A program made the position numbers and the translations under genes. The notes below the pieces were generated by a model. It worked only from the letters and a program-made list of their open reading frames with translations. It was not told the DNA's origin and made no database searches. A stretch of 64,000 nucleotides of DNA from Sphingomonas flavescens (GTDB lineage Bacteria; Pseudomonadota; Alphaproteobacteria; Sphingomonadales; Sphingomonadaceae): the NCBI RefSeq assembly GCF_030866745.1, contig NZ_CP133016.1:1302001-1366000 (forward strand), in the 5' to 3' direction. Below are positions 19,403 through 29,051 of the stretch, piece by piece. Positions within the stretch are counted from its first letter, which is position 1, and each line of letters opens with the position of its first letter.

Positions 19403-21501
19403 ACCTCGATCGCCGCACGGTCCTGATCGGCGGCGGCGCGGGCATCGGCCTGATCGTCGCTTATTCGCTGTGGCCGAGACATCTGCACAGCGAACTCAGC
19501 GCTGGCCGCGGCGAGGAGACGTTCGGCAACTACATCAAGATCGCGCGCGATGGGCGCATCACGGTGGCCGTGCCGCAGGTAGAAACGGGACAGGGCATCT
19601 GGACGGGACTGCCGCAGATTGTTGCTGACGAATTGGGTGCGGCGTGGGAATCGATCGCGGTCGAGCCGGCGCCGCTGAACAAGGCTTACGCCAATCCGCT
19701 GGCCAAGACGGAGGGCTGGCCCGAGGACATCCGCATCACGGCAGGGTCCACGTCCATCCGCGCGTTCGAACGGCCGGTGCGCGAAGCGGCAGCGGTGGCA
19801 CGGACAATGCTGGTCGGAGCGGCGGCGGACCGCTGGAACGTCGATCCCGCGCAGTGCGAAACGGCGGATGGCTTCGTGCTCAACGGTGGGCGAACCGTGA
19901 CCTTTGGCGAATTGGCTGAGGAAGCTGCTAGCCGCAATCCGCCGCGGGACGCGCCATTGCGCCAGACACACAAGGCGCGACTGTTGGGCCAGCCGCTGCC
20001 GCGGCTCGACGGTCCTGCGAAGGCGGAAGGAACCTGGCGGTTCGCTGGCGACGTCCGGCATCCAAACATGCTGTACGCGTCGGCACGGCTGGCACCGCCG
20101 GGCGGCAAGATTACCGGATTCGAGCGCGCCGCGATCGAGGGGCGGCCGGGCATCCGCCACCTGAGCGCCAGCGAACAATGGGTCGCGGTCGTGGCCGACA
20201 GCTGGTGGCAGGCAGAACAGGCACTGCGTTCGGCGAACGTGCGATTTTCGGCACCGCGTTCAGAAGCGATCGTAAGGCCGCTGTTCGACAAGGCGCTAGC
20301 GGAAGCGCGCGCAGACGAATGGTTCGCGCAGGGCGACTATGATGGTGCGGTAAGCGGGTCGCGGCCGCTTACAGCGACATATTATGCGGCGCCGTCGATG
20401 CATCTCGGAGTGGAATCAGTTTCCGCGACCGCGCGGGTCATCAATGGCGCCGTCGAGCTGTGGGCGCCGATGCTCGCGCCTGGCTTGGGTATCCCAGAGG
20501 CAACGCTTTATCCCATGCCTCCTGGCGCGCCGTCGGGCCGAGCAATGGAGGCCGACGCGTCGGCTATTGCCATGGCGCTGGCGAAGACGGTCGGGCGGCC
20601 AGTGCAGGTCATCTTGTCGCAATCGGCCAGCCAGAATGCTGACGCCCTCTCGCCCGGCGCGCTGGCACGACTGACAGCCTTGCCGGGGCCCGGCGGCATT
20701 ACGAACGCCTGGGCGGTCAAAGTCGCCACAGCGGATGGCTTGGGATCGACACTGGCACGGCTTGAGGGAGGAAACACTTCCGCCAATTTAGGCCGGACGG
20801 CGTTGGACGGATCGGTTCCGCCCTATTCCATTGCAAATGTCCGCGTGGAGTCCGTCCCTGTCCCCCTCCCTATGCGCGCGGGGTACATGCGCGGTTCGCC
20901 GCAGCGCGAGTTCGCCTTCTTCACGGAAAGCTTCGTCGACGAACTTGCACGCGCGGCCGGCCTTGAGCCGCTGTCGTTCCGCATGGCCATGCTAGGCGGC
21001 AATGGACGGCTGGCGCGCTGCCTGCAGTCCGCCGCCACCCTGGCGCAGTGGGACGGCGGCGGGGCGGGCAGCAGCATGGGGCTGGCCGGTGCGTCGGCGT
21101 TCGGATCGCACATCGGGCTCGTCGCCGTCGCGAGCGTTGGCCCGGACCAGAAGATCAAGGTGCACAAACTCTTTGCCGCCGTCGATTGCGGCCGGGTCGT
21201 CAACAGCGGACTCGTCACCCAGCAGATCGAGGCCGGTTTGGTCTGGGCGATCGCGCAGGCGACGTCGCCTGCCCCCGAGTTCGTTGCCGGCGCGCCGCGC
21301 GCACGGCCTTTGGGCGCGCTTGACCTGCCGCGTCTCGGCGACGCACCGGAAATCGTGGTCTCGATTCTTCCCAGCGCCGAAGCACCGGGCGGCATCAGCG
21401 GGCTCGGCACGCTCCCGCTCGCGCCTGCCGTCGCCAACGCAATCCACGCGGGTACCGGTCGTCGCCTGCGCTCCCTGCCGTTCGACCTCGCCGCAGCATG
21501 A
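19399..21501 (+). CDS. molybdopterin-binding oxidoreductase large subunit (IorB-like), Tat-exported
   Basis: The 700-residue protein resembles the beta subunit of isoquinoline 1-oxidoreductase and related xanthine-oxidase-family large subunits: 'VAVPQVETGQGIWTGLPQIVADELG' starts the Mo-cofactor domain. The N-terminus 'LDRRTVLIGGGAGIGLIVAY' looks like a twin-arginine signal, so it is probably periplasmic. The start is TTG at 19399, overlapping the preceding stop by 4 bases; no ATG fits the signal. Such enzymes need a 2Fe-2S partner, and none is encoded next to it. The reaction is probably hydroxylation of a heterocycle or aldehyde. Confidence 0.85.
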   Translation: MNLDRRTVLIGGGAGIGLIVAYSLWPRHLHSELSAGRGEETFGNYIKIARDGRITVAVPQVETGQGIWTGLPQIVADELGAAWESIAVEPAPLNKAYANPLAKTEGWPEDIRITAGSTSIRAFERPVREAAAVARTMLVGAAADRWNVDPAQCETADGFVLNGGRTVTFGELAEEAASRNPPRDAPLRQTHKARLLGQPLPRLDGPAKAEGTWRFAGDVRHPNMLYASARLAPPGGKITGFERAAIEGRPGIRHLSASEQWVAVVADSWWQAEQALRSANVRFSAPRSEAIVRPLFDKALAEARADEWFAQGDYDGAVSGSRPLTATYYAAPSMHLGVESVSATARVINGAVELWAPMLAPGLGIPEATLYPMPPGAPSGRAMEADASAIAMALAKTVGRPVQVILSQSASQNADALSPGALARLTALPGPGGITNAWAVKVATADGLGSTLARLEGGNTSANLGRTALDGSVPPYSIANVRVESVPVPLPMRAGYMRGSPQREFAFFTESFVDELARAAGLEPLSFRMAMLGGNGRLARCLQSAATLAQWDGGGAGSSMGLAGASAFGSHIGLVAVASVGPDQKIKVHKLFAAVDCGRVVNSGLVTQQIEAGLVWAIAQATSPAPEFVAGAPRARPLGALDLPRLGDAPEIVVSILPSAEAPGGISGLGTLPLAPAVANAIHAGTGRRLRSLPFDLAAA

Positions 21502-22502
21502 TCAGGCCGGCTGACCATCCGGCGATTCCGGCTGAGAAAATTGGCGTGCTGCTGATCAATCTCGGCACGCCGGACGCGCCGCATGCGCGGGCGGTGCGCA
21601 AGTATCTGGCGGAATTCCTCAGCGACCCGCGTGTCATCGAGATTCCGCGGCTGGCGTGGAAGCCGATCCTGCACGGCATCATCCTGCGCACCCGCCCGCA
21701 GAAATCGGCTGAGGCGTACAATCAGATCTGGACCAACGAAGGATCACCGCTGCGCGTGATCGCCCAGCGCCAGGCCGAAAAGCTGCGCGCGGCAATGCCC
21801 GATGTCAGCGTCCACTACGCGATGCGCTACGGCAGCCCCGGCATTGCGGCGGCAATCCACAACATGTTTCGCGAGGGCTGCACGCGCATCCTGACCGCGC
21901 CACTCTATCCGCAATATTGCGCGGCGACGACAGCAACGGCGAACGACGCGGTGTTCGCGGCGCTCGCCGCGATGCGTTGGCAGCCAGCGCTGCGCACCCT
22001 CCCGCCTTATTACGACGATCCGCTATATATCGATGCACTGTCCGCGAGTCTGACACGCCAACTCAAGGCGCTCGATTTCGAGCCGGACCGGCTCGTCCTA
22101 AGCTTCCACGGAATGCCTGCGCGCACGCTGGAGCTTGGCGATCCCTATCATTGCCACTGCCATAAGACGGCGCGGCTCGTCGGCGAGAAAATGGGCCGCG
22201 AGGTAGACATTACGTTCCAGTCGAAGTTCGGCCGCGCCAAGTGGCTCGAGCCGGCGACCGACGCGACGTTGGCTGCCTATCCTGGCCGAGGCATCAAGCG
22301 CGTCGCAATCGCCGCACCGGGCTTCTCGGCGGATTGCATCGAGACCCTGGAAGAACTCGGCATCCGCGGCCGCGAAACATTCGAACATGCGGGTGGCGAG
22401 CGCTTCGCCCTGCTCGACTGTCTGAATGATTCACCCGAAGGCATGGACATGCTGACCCGGCTAATCAGCCGTGAACTTGCAGGCTGGCAGCCGCGCTCAT
22501 AA
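21498..22502 (+). CDS. hemH: ferrochelatase
   Basis: The 334-residue enzyme inserts Fe(II) into protoporphyrin IX, the last step of haem synthesis. Family features: 'GVLLINLGTPDAP' at the N-terminus, 'AMRYGSPGI', 'PLYPQYCAATTATANDAV', 'LSFHGMPARTLELGDPYHCHCHKTARLV' with the catalytic His, 'FQSKFGRAKWLEPATD' and 'PGFSADCIETLEE'. The ATG overlaps the stop of the Mo-enzyme gene by 4 bases, so it is translationally coupled to it. Haem demand of the neighbouring redox genes is only a guess for why. Confidence 0.97.
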   Translation: MIRPADHPAIPAEKIGVLLINLGTPDAPHARAVRKYLAEFLSDPRVIEIPRLAWKPILHGIILRTRPQKSAEAYNQIWTNEGSPLRVIAQRQAEKLRAAMPDVSVHYAMRYGSPGIAAAIHNMFREGCTRILTAPLYPQYCAATTATANDAVFAALAAMRWQPALRTLPPYYDDPLYIDALSASLTRQLKALDFEPDRLVLSFHGMPARTLELGDPYHCHCHKTARLVGEKMGREVDITFQSKFGRAKWLEPATDATLAAYPGRGIKRVAIAAPGFSADCIETLEELGIRGRETFEHAGGERFALLDCLNDSPEGMDMLTRLISRELAGWQPRS

Positions 22503-22533
22503 GCCTGTTCCCGAGAGAGACAGGAGAGAGTCC

Positions 22534-23256
22534 ATGGCACGAGTGGCAGTCGTTACCGGAGGGACCCGCGGCATTGGCGAGGCGATCAGCGTCGCGCTCA
22601 AGAACATGGGCATGCAAGTCGCGGCAAACTACGCCGGAAACGAGGAGCGCGCTCGCGCCTTCACGGACCGCACCGGGATACCCGCCTATAAATGGGACGT
22701 GTCCGACTTCGACGCCTGCCAAGCCGGTGTGAAGCAGATCGAAGCCGACCTCGGCCCCGTCGACGTGCTGGTAAACAATGCCGGCATAACCCGCGACACG
22801 ACGATGAAGCGGATGGACCACCAGAAGTGGCAGGACGTCATCGACACCAACCTCGGCGGTTGCTTCAACATGGCCAAGGCGGTGTTCGAGGGCATGCAGA
22901 GCCGCGGCTATGGGCGTATCGTCAACATCGGCTCGATCAACGGCCAGGCGGGGCAATACGGCCAGGTCAATTACGCCGCCGCGAAGTCGGGCATCCACGG
23001 CTTCACCAAGGCCCTGGCGCAGGAAGGCGCGCGCAACGGTGTGACCGTCAACGCCATCGCGCCGGGCTATATCGACACCGACATGGTCGCCGCGGTGCCG
23101 GAGGAAGTGCTCGGCAAGATCATCGCCAAGATCCCGGTCGGCCGCCTCGGCAAGGCCGAGGAGATTGCCCGCGCCGTCGGCTTCCTAGTCGACGAAAATG
23201 CCGGGTTCATCACCGGCTCGACGCTGAGCATCAACGGCGGGCAGCACATGTACTGA
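22534..23256 (+). CDS. phbB: acetoacetyl-CoA reductase
   Basis: The 240-residue short-chain dehydrogenase has the Rossmann TGGTRGIG motif, the NNAG motif and the catalytic Ser-Tyr-Lys ('NIGSINGQAGQYGQVNYAAAKSG'). The sequence is that of PhbB, which reduces acetoacetyl-CoA to (R)-3-hydroxybutyryl-CoA with NADPH for polyhydroxybutyrate synthesis. CAGGAGAGAG just upstream of 22534 supports this start over the longer frame. The complementary enzyme, 3-hydroxybutyrate dehydrogenase, is at 42676. Confidence 0.95.
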   Translation: MARVAVVTGGTRGIGEAISVALKNMGMQVAANYAGNEERARAFTDRTGIPAYKWDVSDFDACQAGVKQIEADLGPVDVLVNNAGITRDTTMKRMDHQKWQDVIDTNLGGCFNMAKAVFEGMQSRGYGRIVNIGSINGQAGQYGQVNYAAAKSGIHGFTKALAQEGARNGVTVNAIAPGYIDTDMVAAVPEEVLGKIIAKIPVGRLGKAEEIARAVGFLVDENAGFITGSTLSINGGQHMY

Positions 23257-23495
23257 TGCCGGACTACGCACCGCCGAAGAAGCGGTCGGTGCTGATTGCC
23301 GGCCATCAGACGTCGATCAGCCTGGAACCCATGTTCTGGGCAGCCTTGGAGCAGGCGGCGCGGGATCGCGGGTGTCCGCTCAACGCACTGGTGGCGGAGA
23401 TAGACGTAGCGCGGCTGGATGCAGACCAGCCGCCGAATTTGACGTCAGCGATCAGGCAGTGGCTGTTCGAGCGGACCGCAGAACGGCCTTCGTGA
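23256..23495 (+). CDS. ribbon-helix-helix domain protein
   Basis: The 79-residue protein resembles the RHH_4-type arylsulfate-sulfotransferase-like/DNA-binding family: 'KRSVLIAGHQTSISLEPMFWAALEQAARDRG' contains the beta-strand plus first helix, then 'LNALVAEIDVARLD' and 'LTSAIRQWLFE'. RHH proteins usually bind DNA as dimers; the target is unknown. The ATG at 23256 shares one base with the phbB stop (TGATG), so it is translationally coupled to phbB and could regulate it or the operon. Its 3' end overlaps the convergent ATP-grasp gene by 44 bases. Confidence 0.85.
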   Translation: MPDYAPPKKRSVLIAGHQTSISLEPMFWAALEQAARDRGCPLNALVAEIDVARLDADQPPNLTSAIRQWLFERTAERPS

Positions 23496-24312
23496 ATGCG
23501 GCGCCGCCGCCCGGCGCGTCATCCAGAAACAGCGAAGGTTCGATCAGTTCGAGCTCCATCAGGAGCAGGCTCCCGTCATCATCGGGCACCATGTCCACCC
23601 TGGCGTAGGTCGCAGGTGCGGGCGCGCAAGCCAGCGCTGACTGAGCCAACTCAACGCCGCCGGGTGGCGGCGCGGTTGGCCGGGTGACGCCGCCAAGGTG
23701 CGGCTGAACGCGGAAGTCGCCGCGCTTCGGGCGCTTGACCACGGCGTGGCTGTATTCGCCGTCGAACAACATCAGGGAGAACTCGCCGGTCCGCGAGATT
23801 TCCTCAATAAGCGGTTGGACGATCATCGGCTGTCCGCGACTCTCCCCCGGCAAGTCGTCGAAAGGACCCAGACGGTAGGTACCTGTCGCACTGGCAGAAA
23901 CAGGCGGCTTGATGACGAGCCATTCGCTCTGGAAGCGGCGGCGAGCCTCTTCCAGGTCCGCGTCCCCGCACGCTTCGACGGCCAGCGTCGGCACTGTCGC
24001 AACACCGCGATCCGCAAGCTCGGCGAGGTAGGCCTTGTCGCTGTTCCAACGCAGCAACGCGGGCGGGTTGAGCATCGGCCAATGCTCATTCTCGGCGCGA
24101 TCCAGCAAGGCGAGCCAGCGCGGATAGTCGAGGTGATAGCCCCAGGCCACCAGCGGCATGACCAGGTCGAAGCCATTCGTGCTCCGAAATTCAGTCCATG
24201 GGATCGGCACGACCGCACACCCGCCTTGCTCGAGCGCATTCGCCTCGATGTCGTAGGCCCACGCCCACGGCTCCTCATAACCCGGGTCGGGCACGAGGAC
24301 GGCGATACGCAC
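23452..24312 (-). CDS. ATP-grasp superfamily protein
   Basis: The 286-residue protein looks like a RimK/GshB-type ATP-grasp enzyme: 'LNPPALLRWNSDKAYLAELADRGVATVPTL' (phosphate-binding region), 'WLVIKPPVSASATGTYRL', 'MIVQPLIEEISRTGEFSLMLFDGEYSHAVVKRPKRGDFRVQPHLGG' and 'YARVDMVPDDDGSLLLMELELIEPSLF' with the metal-binding Glu/Asp. It should ligate a carboxylate to an amine using ATP. The product is unknown. The GTG start at 24312 leaves one base to the NAD-GDH stop, so it is probably in one operon with it; the upstream frame is inside gdh. Confidence 0.85.
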   Translation of the reverse strand: MRIAVLVPDPGYEEPWAWAYDIEANALEQGGCAVVPIPWTEFRSTNGFDLVMPLVAWGYHLDYPRWLALLDRAENEHWPMLNPPALLRWNSDKAYLAELADRGVATVPTLAVEACGDADLEEARRRFQSEWLVIKPPVSASATGTYRLGPFDDLPGESRGQPMIVQPLIEEISRTGEFSLMLFDGEYSHAVVKRPKRGDFRVQPHLGGVTRPTAPPPGGVELAQSALACAPAPATYARVDMVPDDDGSLLLMELELIEPSLFLDDAPGGGAAFTKAVLRSARTATA

Positions 24313-24313
24313 G

Positions 24314-27300
24314 TCAGCGGCCGAGCAGGATTCGCGCCTGTCCGGCGATTTGCGCCAGCATCGGCGCGCTGACATTGCCTTCGCTGCGCGCGCGGTCGAT
24401 CAGCTTGCGGAACTGTTCGATGCGCGGCTGCTGCTCGGTCACCCACTCCTCGACGCCGGTGTCGATCTTCTTGCCCCGGCAACGCTGCAGGAATTCGATG
24501 CGCAATTGCTCGAAATCGCGGGCAAGGCCGGCCGTGAGCAAGCGTTCCCACTGGTCGGCCGGCACAAAGCGCGCGACCTGCTGCTGCGCCCAGTCGAGAC
24601 CAAGTGCTTCGCCCAATCGGGTGTAGGCAGCGGTGACTTCCAGCTCGTCGAGTTGGTGCTCGCTCGACAGCGCCGCGATCCCGAAGACGCCATCGAGTTC
24701 GTACAGCCGAACCAGCAGCCGAACGATGTCGTCGCTGGCGCCGAGCGCAATGAGCCGGTCGCGGCGCGCAGCCGCTTCGTTGCGGACCTCGGCGCGGATC
24801 AGCTTGGTAGCCGCAGCCGAAATCTTGCGGACCCCCGGTTCGAGCATCGCGCACATCTTGGCGACGCTGGTCTCGCCATTGGCGGCGCGGATCGCGTCGG
24901 CGATATGCGAGCGAATGCTTGCGGCGGCGATCGCGAACAATTCGATGCGCACAGTTTCCGGCAGCGCATCTTCCTCGATCTTCCGCCACAGCTTGTCGAG
25001 GTCGAGAAGCAGTTCGGTGACGAGGAACGCCGCCACGACTTGTTGCAACGACGCGCCTTCTTCCTCGATCAGGTCATAGGCAACGCCGGGTCCGAGGCGA
25101 TTGACCAGTCGATTGGCGACCTTCGTTCCCAGGATGTCGTGGCGCAACCGGTGCGCGCGAATGGCGTCGGCATGCGTCTTGCGCATGGCCTTGGGGAAGG
25201 CGTCGAACAACTGTGGGCCGACCAACGGATCGTCAGCGAGGTGCAGTTGCTCGGCGGCATCCTGAAGCACGAGCTTCGAGACCGACAGCACGACGGCGAG
25301 TTCCGGCCTCGTCAGGCCGCGATTGTCCTGGCCGCGACGCAGCAATTCGTCGCTGTTGCCGAGCCCTTCGACCTTGCGGTCGAGACGGCCGGTAGCTTCC
25401 AGCATCTCGATCGTGCGAACCTGCCCCGGTAGCGCCTGCGCACCACCCGCTTCGGCAATCGACAGCGCCAGGCTCTGAAGCCGGTTGTCCTCGAGCACGA
25501 TGTCGGCAACGTCCTCGGTCATCTTGACCAGCAGGCTGTTGCGCTTGTCGAGGCTTAGCCTGCCCTCGCTCATCTCCCGGTTGAGCGGGATCTTGATGTT
25601 CACCTCATTGTCGGAACAGTCGACGCCGGCACTATTGTCGATGAAGTCCGTGTTAATGCGTCCGCCCAGCTGCGCAAATTCGATGCGCGCGGCCTGCGTG
25701 ATGCCAAGGTTGGCGCCCTCGCCAATGACCTTGGCGCGCAGCTCGTCTGCGCTCGCGCGAAGCGCATCATTGGACGGGTCACCGACGTCCGCATTGCCCT
25801 GCGCCGACGACTTCACATACGTCCCGATGCCGCCGAACCAGAGCAGGTCCACCGGCGCCTTGAGGATGGCGTTGATCAGGCTGACCGGGTCGATCGTCTT
25901 GTCCTCGATGCCCAGCACCGCGCGTGCTTCGGCGCTCAGCGTGATCGACTTTTCGGTGCGCGCGAAGACGCCGCCGCCCTTGCTGATGAGCTTCTTGTCG
26001 TAATCGTCCCAGCTCGACCGCGGCAGGTTGAACATCCGCTCGCGCTCGGCCCAGCTTTTCGCGGGATCGGGATTGGGATCGATGAAGATGTGGCGATGGT
26101 CGAACGCTGCCACCAGCTTGATCGACTTGGACAGCAGCATGCCGTTGCCGAACACGTCTCCCGACATATCGCCGCAGCCGGCCACCGTCACTTCATCCGA
26201 CTGAACGTCGATGCCCATTTCAAGGAAGTGGCGCTGGACGGAAATCCACGCGCCCTTGGCGGTGATGCCCATCGCCTTGTGGTCGTAGCCGTATGATCCA
26301 CCGCTAGCGAAGGCGTCCCCAAGCCAGAAATCGCGAGATTGCGCGATGCTGTTGGCGACGTCCGAGAAGGTCGCCGTGCCTTTGTCGGCGGCGACGACGA
26401 AATAGGGATCGTCGCCGTCACGAATGACGACACTATCCGGGTGCACAACCTTGTCGTTCACGAGGTTGTCGGTGATCGACAGGAGCGAGCGGATGAAAAT
26501 GCGATAGCTCTCCGTGCCTTCCGCGAGCCATGCGTCGCGATTGGTCATCGGCGGCAGCTGCTTGGGATAGAAGCCGCCTTTCGCGCCCGTCGGCACGATC
26601 ACTGCGTTCTTCACGACTTGCGCCTTCAGCAGGCCGAGGATTTCGGTCCGGAAGTCGTCGCGCCGATCGGACCAGCGAAGTCCGCCGCGCGCAACCGGGC
26701 CACCGCGCAAGTGAACACCCTCGACGCGGGGCGAATAGACCCAGATCTCACGCCACGGCACCGGACGCGGCAGGCCCGGCACCAGTGAGCTGTTGATCTT
26801 GAATGCCAAGGCTTCCGCAGCCGCAGGAGCGAAGGCATTGGTGCGCAGGATAGCTTCGACGACGGAGCGCAGGCGGCGCAGGATGCGGTCGTCATCGATC
26901 GAGCGGACAAGCGACAATGCTCGGTCCATCTGTTCGGCAAAACCGGTTACCTGCTCGTCTCGCTTCTGCGCGGAAGGGTCATGCGCGGCGGCGAACGAAC
27001 CGATCAGTGCCTGCGTCGCCTTGGGCGCGCGGCGAAGGGCATCGACGACCGTTACGAGACCAAAGCTGCTGCCGGTCTGACGCAGGTAGCGGAACCAGGC
27101 GCGCAGCCAAACGACCGGCTGCGTGTCGAGCCCGGCGTAGAGAACGAGTTGGTTGAATTCGTCATTTTCCGCGGCGCCGCACAGAACGTTGGCAATCGCG
27201 CGCTCGATCTCGTCAATCCGCGACATAATGCCTTGGAGATCGGCTTCCGGGCCAACCTCCACGCGGAAATCGTGGATATAGCCGTTGCCGTTGGCGAGCG

Positions 27301-28954
27301 CGGTCGGGAACTCTTCCAAGACGCGAAATCCGAAATTCTCGAGGACCGGCACGACTTCGGACAAGGGGATCAGCTCACCCTTGCGATAGGTCTTCAGGCG
27401 CAGGTGTCCCGGCTCGTCATGCTCGAACCGGTAGATGCGGACGCCGCGGTCGGCATCGTCGGAAAGCTGGCAAAGTCGCAGGATGTCGGCGGCGCCTTCT
27501 TCCGGCGCGGTGCGGGCGCGATAGCCATCGGGGAACGTGTTGATGTACGTCAGTGCGAGGCGCGTAGCGCGCGGCGCACCCGCCGCGCTGATCAGCTCGG
27601 CCTCGACCGCCGGCGACCAGCCGCGAACCATTTCGACGACCGCTGCATCGAGCTCGGTCACGTCAGGCGCGGCTGCCTTCGCGTCGATATATTGCGTGTA
27701 CCGGATGAGCGCGAGGTCGGCATCGCCGAGCTCGACCGACCAACTGGTGATTTCGCGGCCAATCTCGTTTTCCAGCAACGTCGCGATCGCGACGCGGCGC
27801 GCAGTGCTGAGTTCTTCGCGCGGTAGCCAGACGAAGGTGAACAACTGGCCCTTCAGGATCGAGCGAACCTGCATCAGCGCCGGCCGCGGACGATCCGCCA
27901 GCGACATCGCCATCAGCACGAGTTCACGCAGCTCATCATAATCGATGGCGATGACAAGATCGCGCGGCAGCGAGGCGACCGCGTGTCGGAGCGCCTTCCC
28001 GCTGTGACCCTTGGGATCGAAGCCGAAGTCCTTGTCGAGCTGCTTCAGGCGTGCGCGCAGGACCGGCACTTCTTCGGGCGGGACGCGCAGCGCTTCGCTG
28101 GTCCACAGGCCGGCATGGACACCGATACCGGTGACATTGTCGCCGGCGCGGATCGGGACCACAACGAGGTCGAGCGGCACGCGGCGATGGACCGTCGACT
28201 TGCGCTCGGCCTTGGCCATCAGCGGCACTTCGCCGCCTTTCTCGAGGTAGCGCATCGCGCCTAGCGCGCCGCCTTCGTCGGTGGGCGCACCTGGAACGCT
28301 AAAAATGCCGAGCGCATTGGTAGGCGCTTCGTACGGCTTTTCCACTTGGTATCCGAGGAGCGTCATCGCGCCGTCGGCGAACCAGTTGAGCAGGGCCGCG
28401 CCCTCCTCGTCATCGATGGATGCTGCGTCCTCGCGCATCTGGCGCTGCAGCGATTCCCAGTCCCGGACCGCAAGGCGAACGTCGTCGAGAACCCGGCGCA
28501 GATCGCTTTCGAGCTCACGCCGGCCGCGGGCGTCGGCACGATCGAGCTCGATATACATCAGGGATTCGCGGCGGTTCTTGTCGCTGCACAGCTTCTCGAC
28601 ATCCTGCAGCGCGCCCTTGGCATCGCGCGTTACGCAGACGACCGGGTGAAGCAGCCGATGGATGGTCAGCTGGCGCTGCGCAATCGCATTGGCGACGGAG
28701 TCGACCAGGAAGGGCATATCGTCATTGACAACCCCAATGCGCATGCGGCGATTGCCGGCCTCGCCACCGATGGATTCGATTTTCAAGGAAAGCTGGCCGC
28801 GCGTCCGATTGGTCGCGACCTGAGCAAGGAATTCGGCTGCCTCGCGCTCGGCGTCGCCGCTCAGGCCCTTCGTTTCGCCGGGTAGCGCGTTGCCGGTCAG
28901 CGCCTTTCTGATTGACTCGACCAAAGGCGGGTCCAGGCGCGTGTGAGCCGTCAT
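24314..28954 (-). CDS. gdhB: NAD-specific glutamate dehydrogenase, large type
   Basis: The 1546-residue enzyme is the very large NAD-GDH class (about 1550-1600 residues) found in alphaproteobacteria. It oxidises glutamate to 2-oxoglutarate and ammonia. Its long N-terminal half carries regulatory domains; the dehydrogenase core lies around residues 720-1150, marked by 'VRGGPVARGGLRWSDRRDDFRTEILGL', 'GAKGGFYPKQLP' and 'VTVAGCGDMSGDVFGNGML'. The ATG at 28954 lies in a normal place, with the PAS-like gene ending 98 bases upstream. The symbol is tentative, since naming differs between species. Confidence 0.95.
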   Translation of the reverse strand: MTAHTRLDPPLVESIRKALTGNALPGETKGLSGDAEREAAEFLAQVATNRTRGQLSLKIESIGGEAGNRRMRIGVVNDDMPFLVDSVANAIAQRQLTIHRLLHPVVCVTRDAKGALQDVEKLCSDKNRRESLMYIELDRADARGRRELESDLRRVLDDVRLAVRDWESLQRQMREDAASIDDEEGAALLNWFADGAMTLLGYQVEKPYEAPTNALGIFSVPGAPTDEGGALGAMRYLEKGGEVPLMAKAERKSTVHRRVPLDLVVVPIRAGDNVTGIGVHAGLWTSEALRVPPEEVPVLRARLKQLDKDFGFDPKGHSGKALRHAVASLPRDLVIAIDYDELRELVLMAMSLADRPRPALMQVRSILKGQLFTFVWLPREELSTARRVAIATLLENEIGREITSWSVELGDADLALIRYTQYIDAKAAAPDVTELDAAVVEMVRGWSPAVEAELISAAGAPRATRLALTYINTFPDGYRARTAPEEGAADILRLCQLSDDADRGVRIYRFEHDEPGHLRLKTYRKGELIPLSEVVPVLENFGFRVLEEFPTALANGNGYIHDFRVEVGPEADLQGIMSRIDEIERAIANVLCGAAENDEFNQLVLYAGLDTQPVVWLRAWFRYLRQTGSSFGLVTVVDALRRAPKATQALIGSFAAAHDPSAQKRDEQVTGFAEQMDRALSLVRSIDDDRILRRLRSVVEAILRTNAFAPAAAEALAFKINSSLVPGLPRPVPWREIWVYSPRVEGVHLRGGPVARGGLRWSDRRDDFRTEILGLLKAQVVKNAVIVPTGAKGGFYPKQLPPMTNRDAWLAEGTESYRIFIRSLLSITDNLVNDKVVHPDSVVIRDGDDPYFVVAADKGTATFSDVANSIAQSRDFWLGDAFASGGSYGYDHKAMGITAKGAWISVQRHFLEMGIDVQSDEVTVAGCGDMSGDVFGNGMLLSKSIKLVAAFDHRHIFIDPNPDPAKSWAERERMFNLPRSSWDDYDKKLISKGGGVFARTEKSITLSAEARAVLGIEDKTIDPVSLINAILKAPVDLLWFGGIGTYVKSSAQGNADVGDPSNDALRASADELRAKVIGEGANLGITQAARIEFAQLGGRINTDFIDNSAGVDCSDNEVNIKIPLNREMSEGRLSLDKRNSLLVKMTEDVADIVLEDNRLQSLALSIAEAGGAQALPGQVRTIEMLEATGRLDRKVEGLGNSDELLRRGQDNRGLTRPELAVVLSVSKLVLQDAAEQLHLADDPLVGPQLFDAFPKAMRKTHADAIRAHRLRHDILGTKVANRLVNRLGPGVAYDLIEEEGASLQQVVAAFLVTELLLDLDKLWRKIEEDALPETVRIELFAIAAASIRSHIADAIRAANGETSVAKMCAMLEPGVRKISAAATKLIRAEVRNEAAARRDRLIALGASDDIVRLLVRLYELDGVFGIAALSSEHQLDELEVTAAYTRLGEALGLDWAQQQVARFVPADQWERLLTAGLARDFEQLRIEFLQRCRGKKIDTGVEEWVTEQQPRIEQFRKLIDRARSEGNVSAPMLAQIAGQARILLGR

Positions 28955-29051
28955 GGAAATGTTCTGCTCCGAGGGATCAAAAGGGGGCGCGGGGGCCTAT
29001 AGACCCGCCCCTCGCAGCCGGACAACCCTGCGCCCGGATTAGCCTCGGCGA

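Noticed and set aside
24350..27826. Long plus-strand frames opposite NAD-GDH and similar long antisense frames elsewhere (1885-3774, 11270-12037, 55944-57194)
   Set aside because: They are shadows caused by GC-rich third positions; the products show no domain and lie fully inside well-supported genes.
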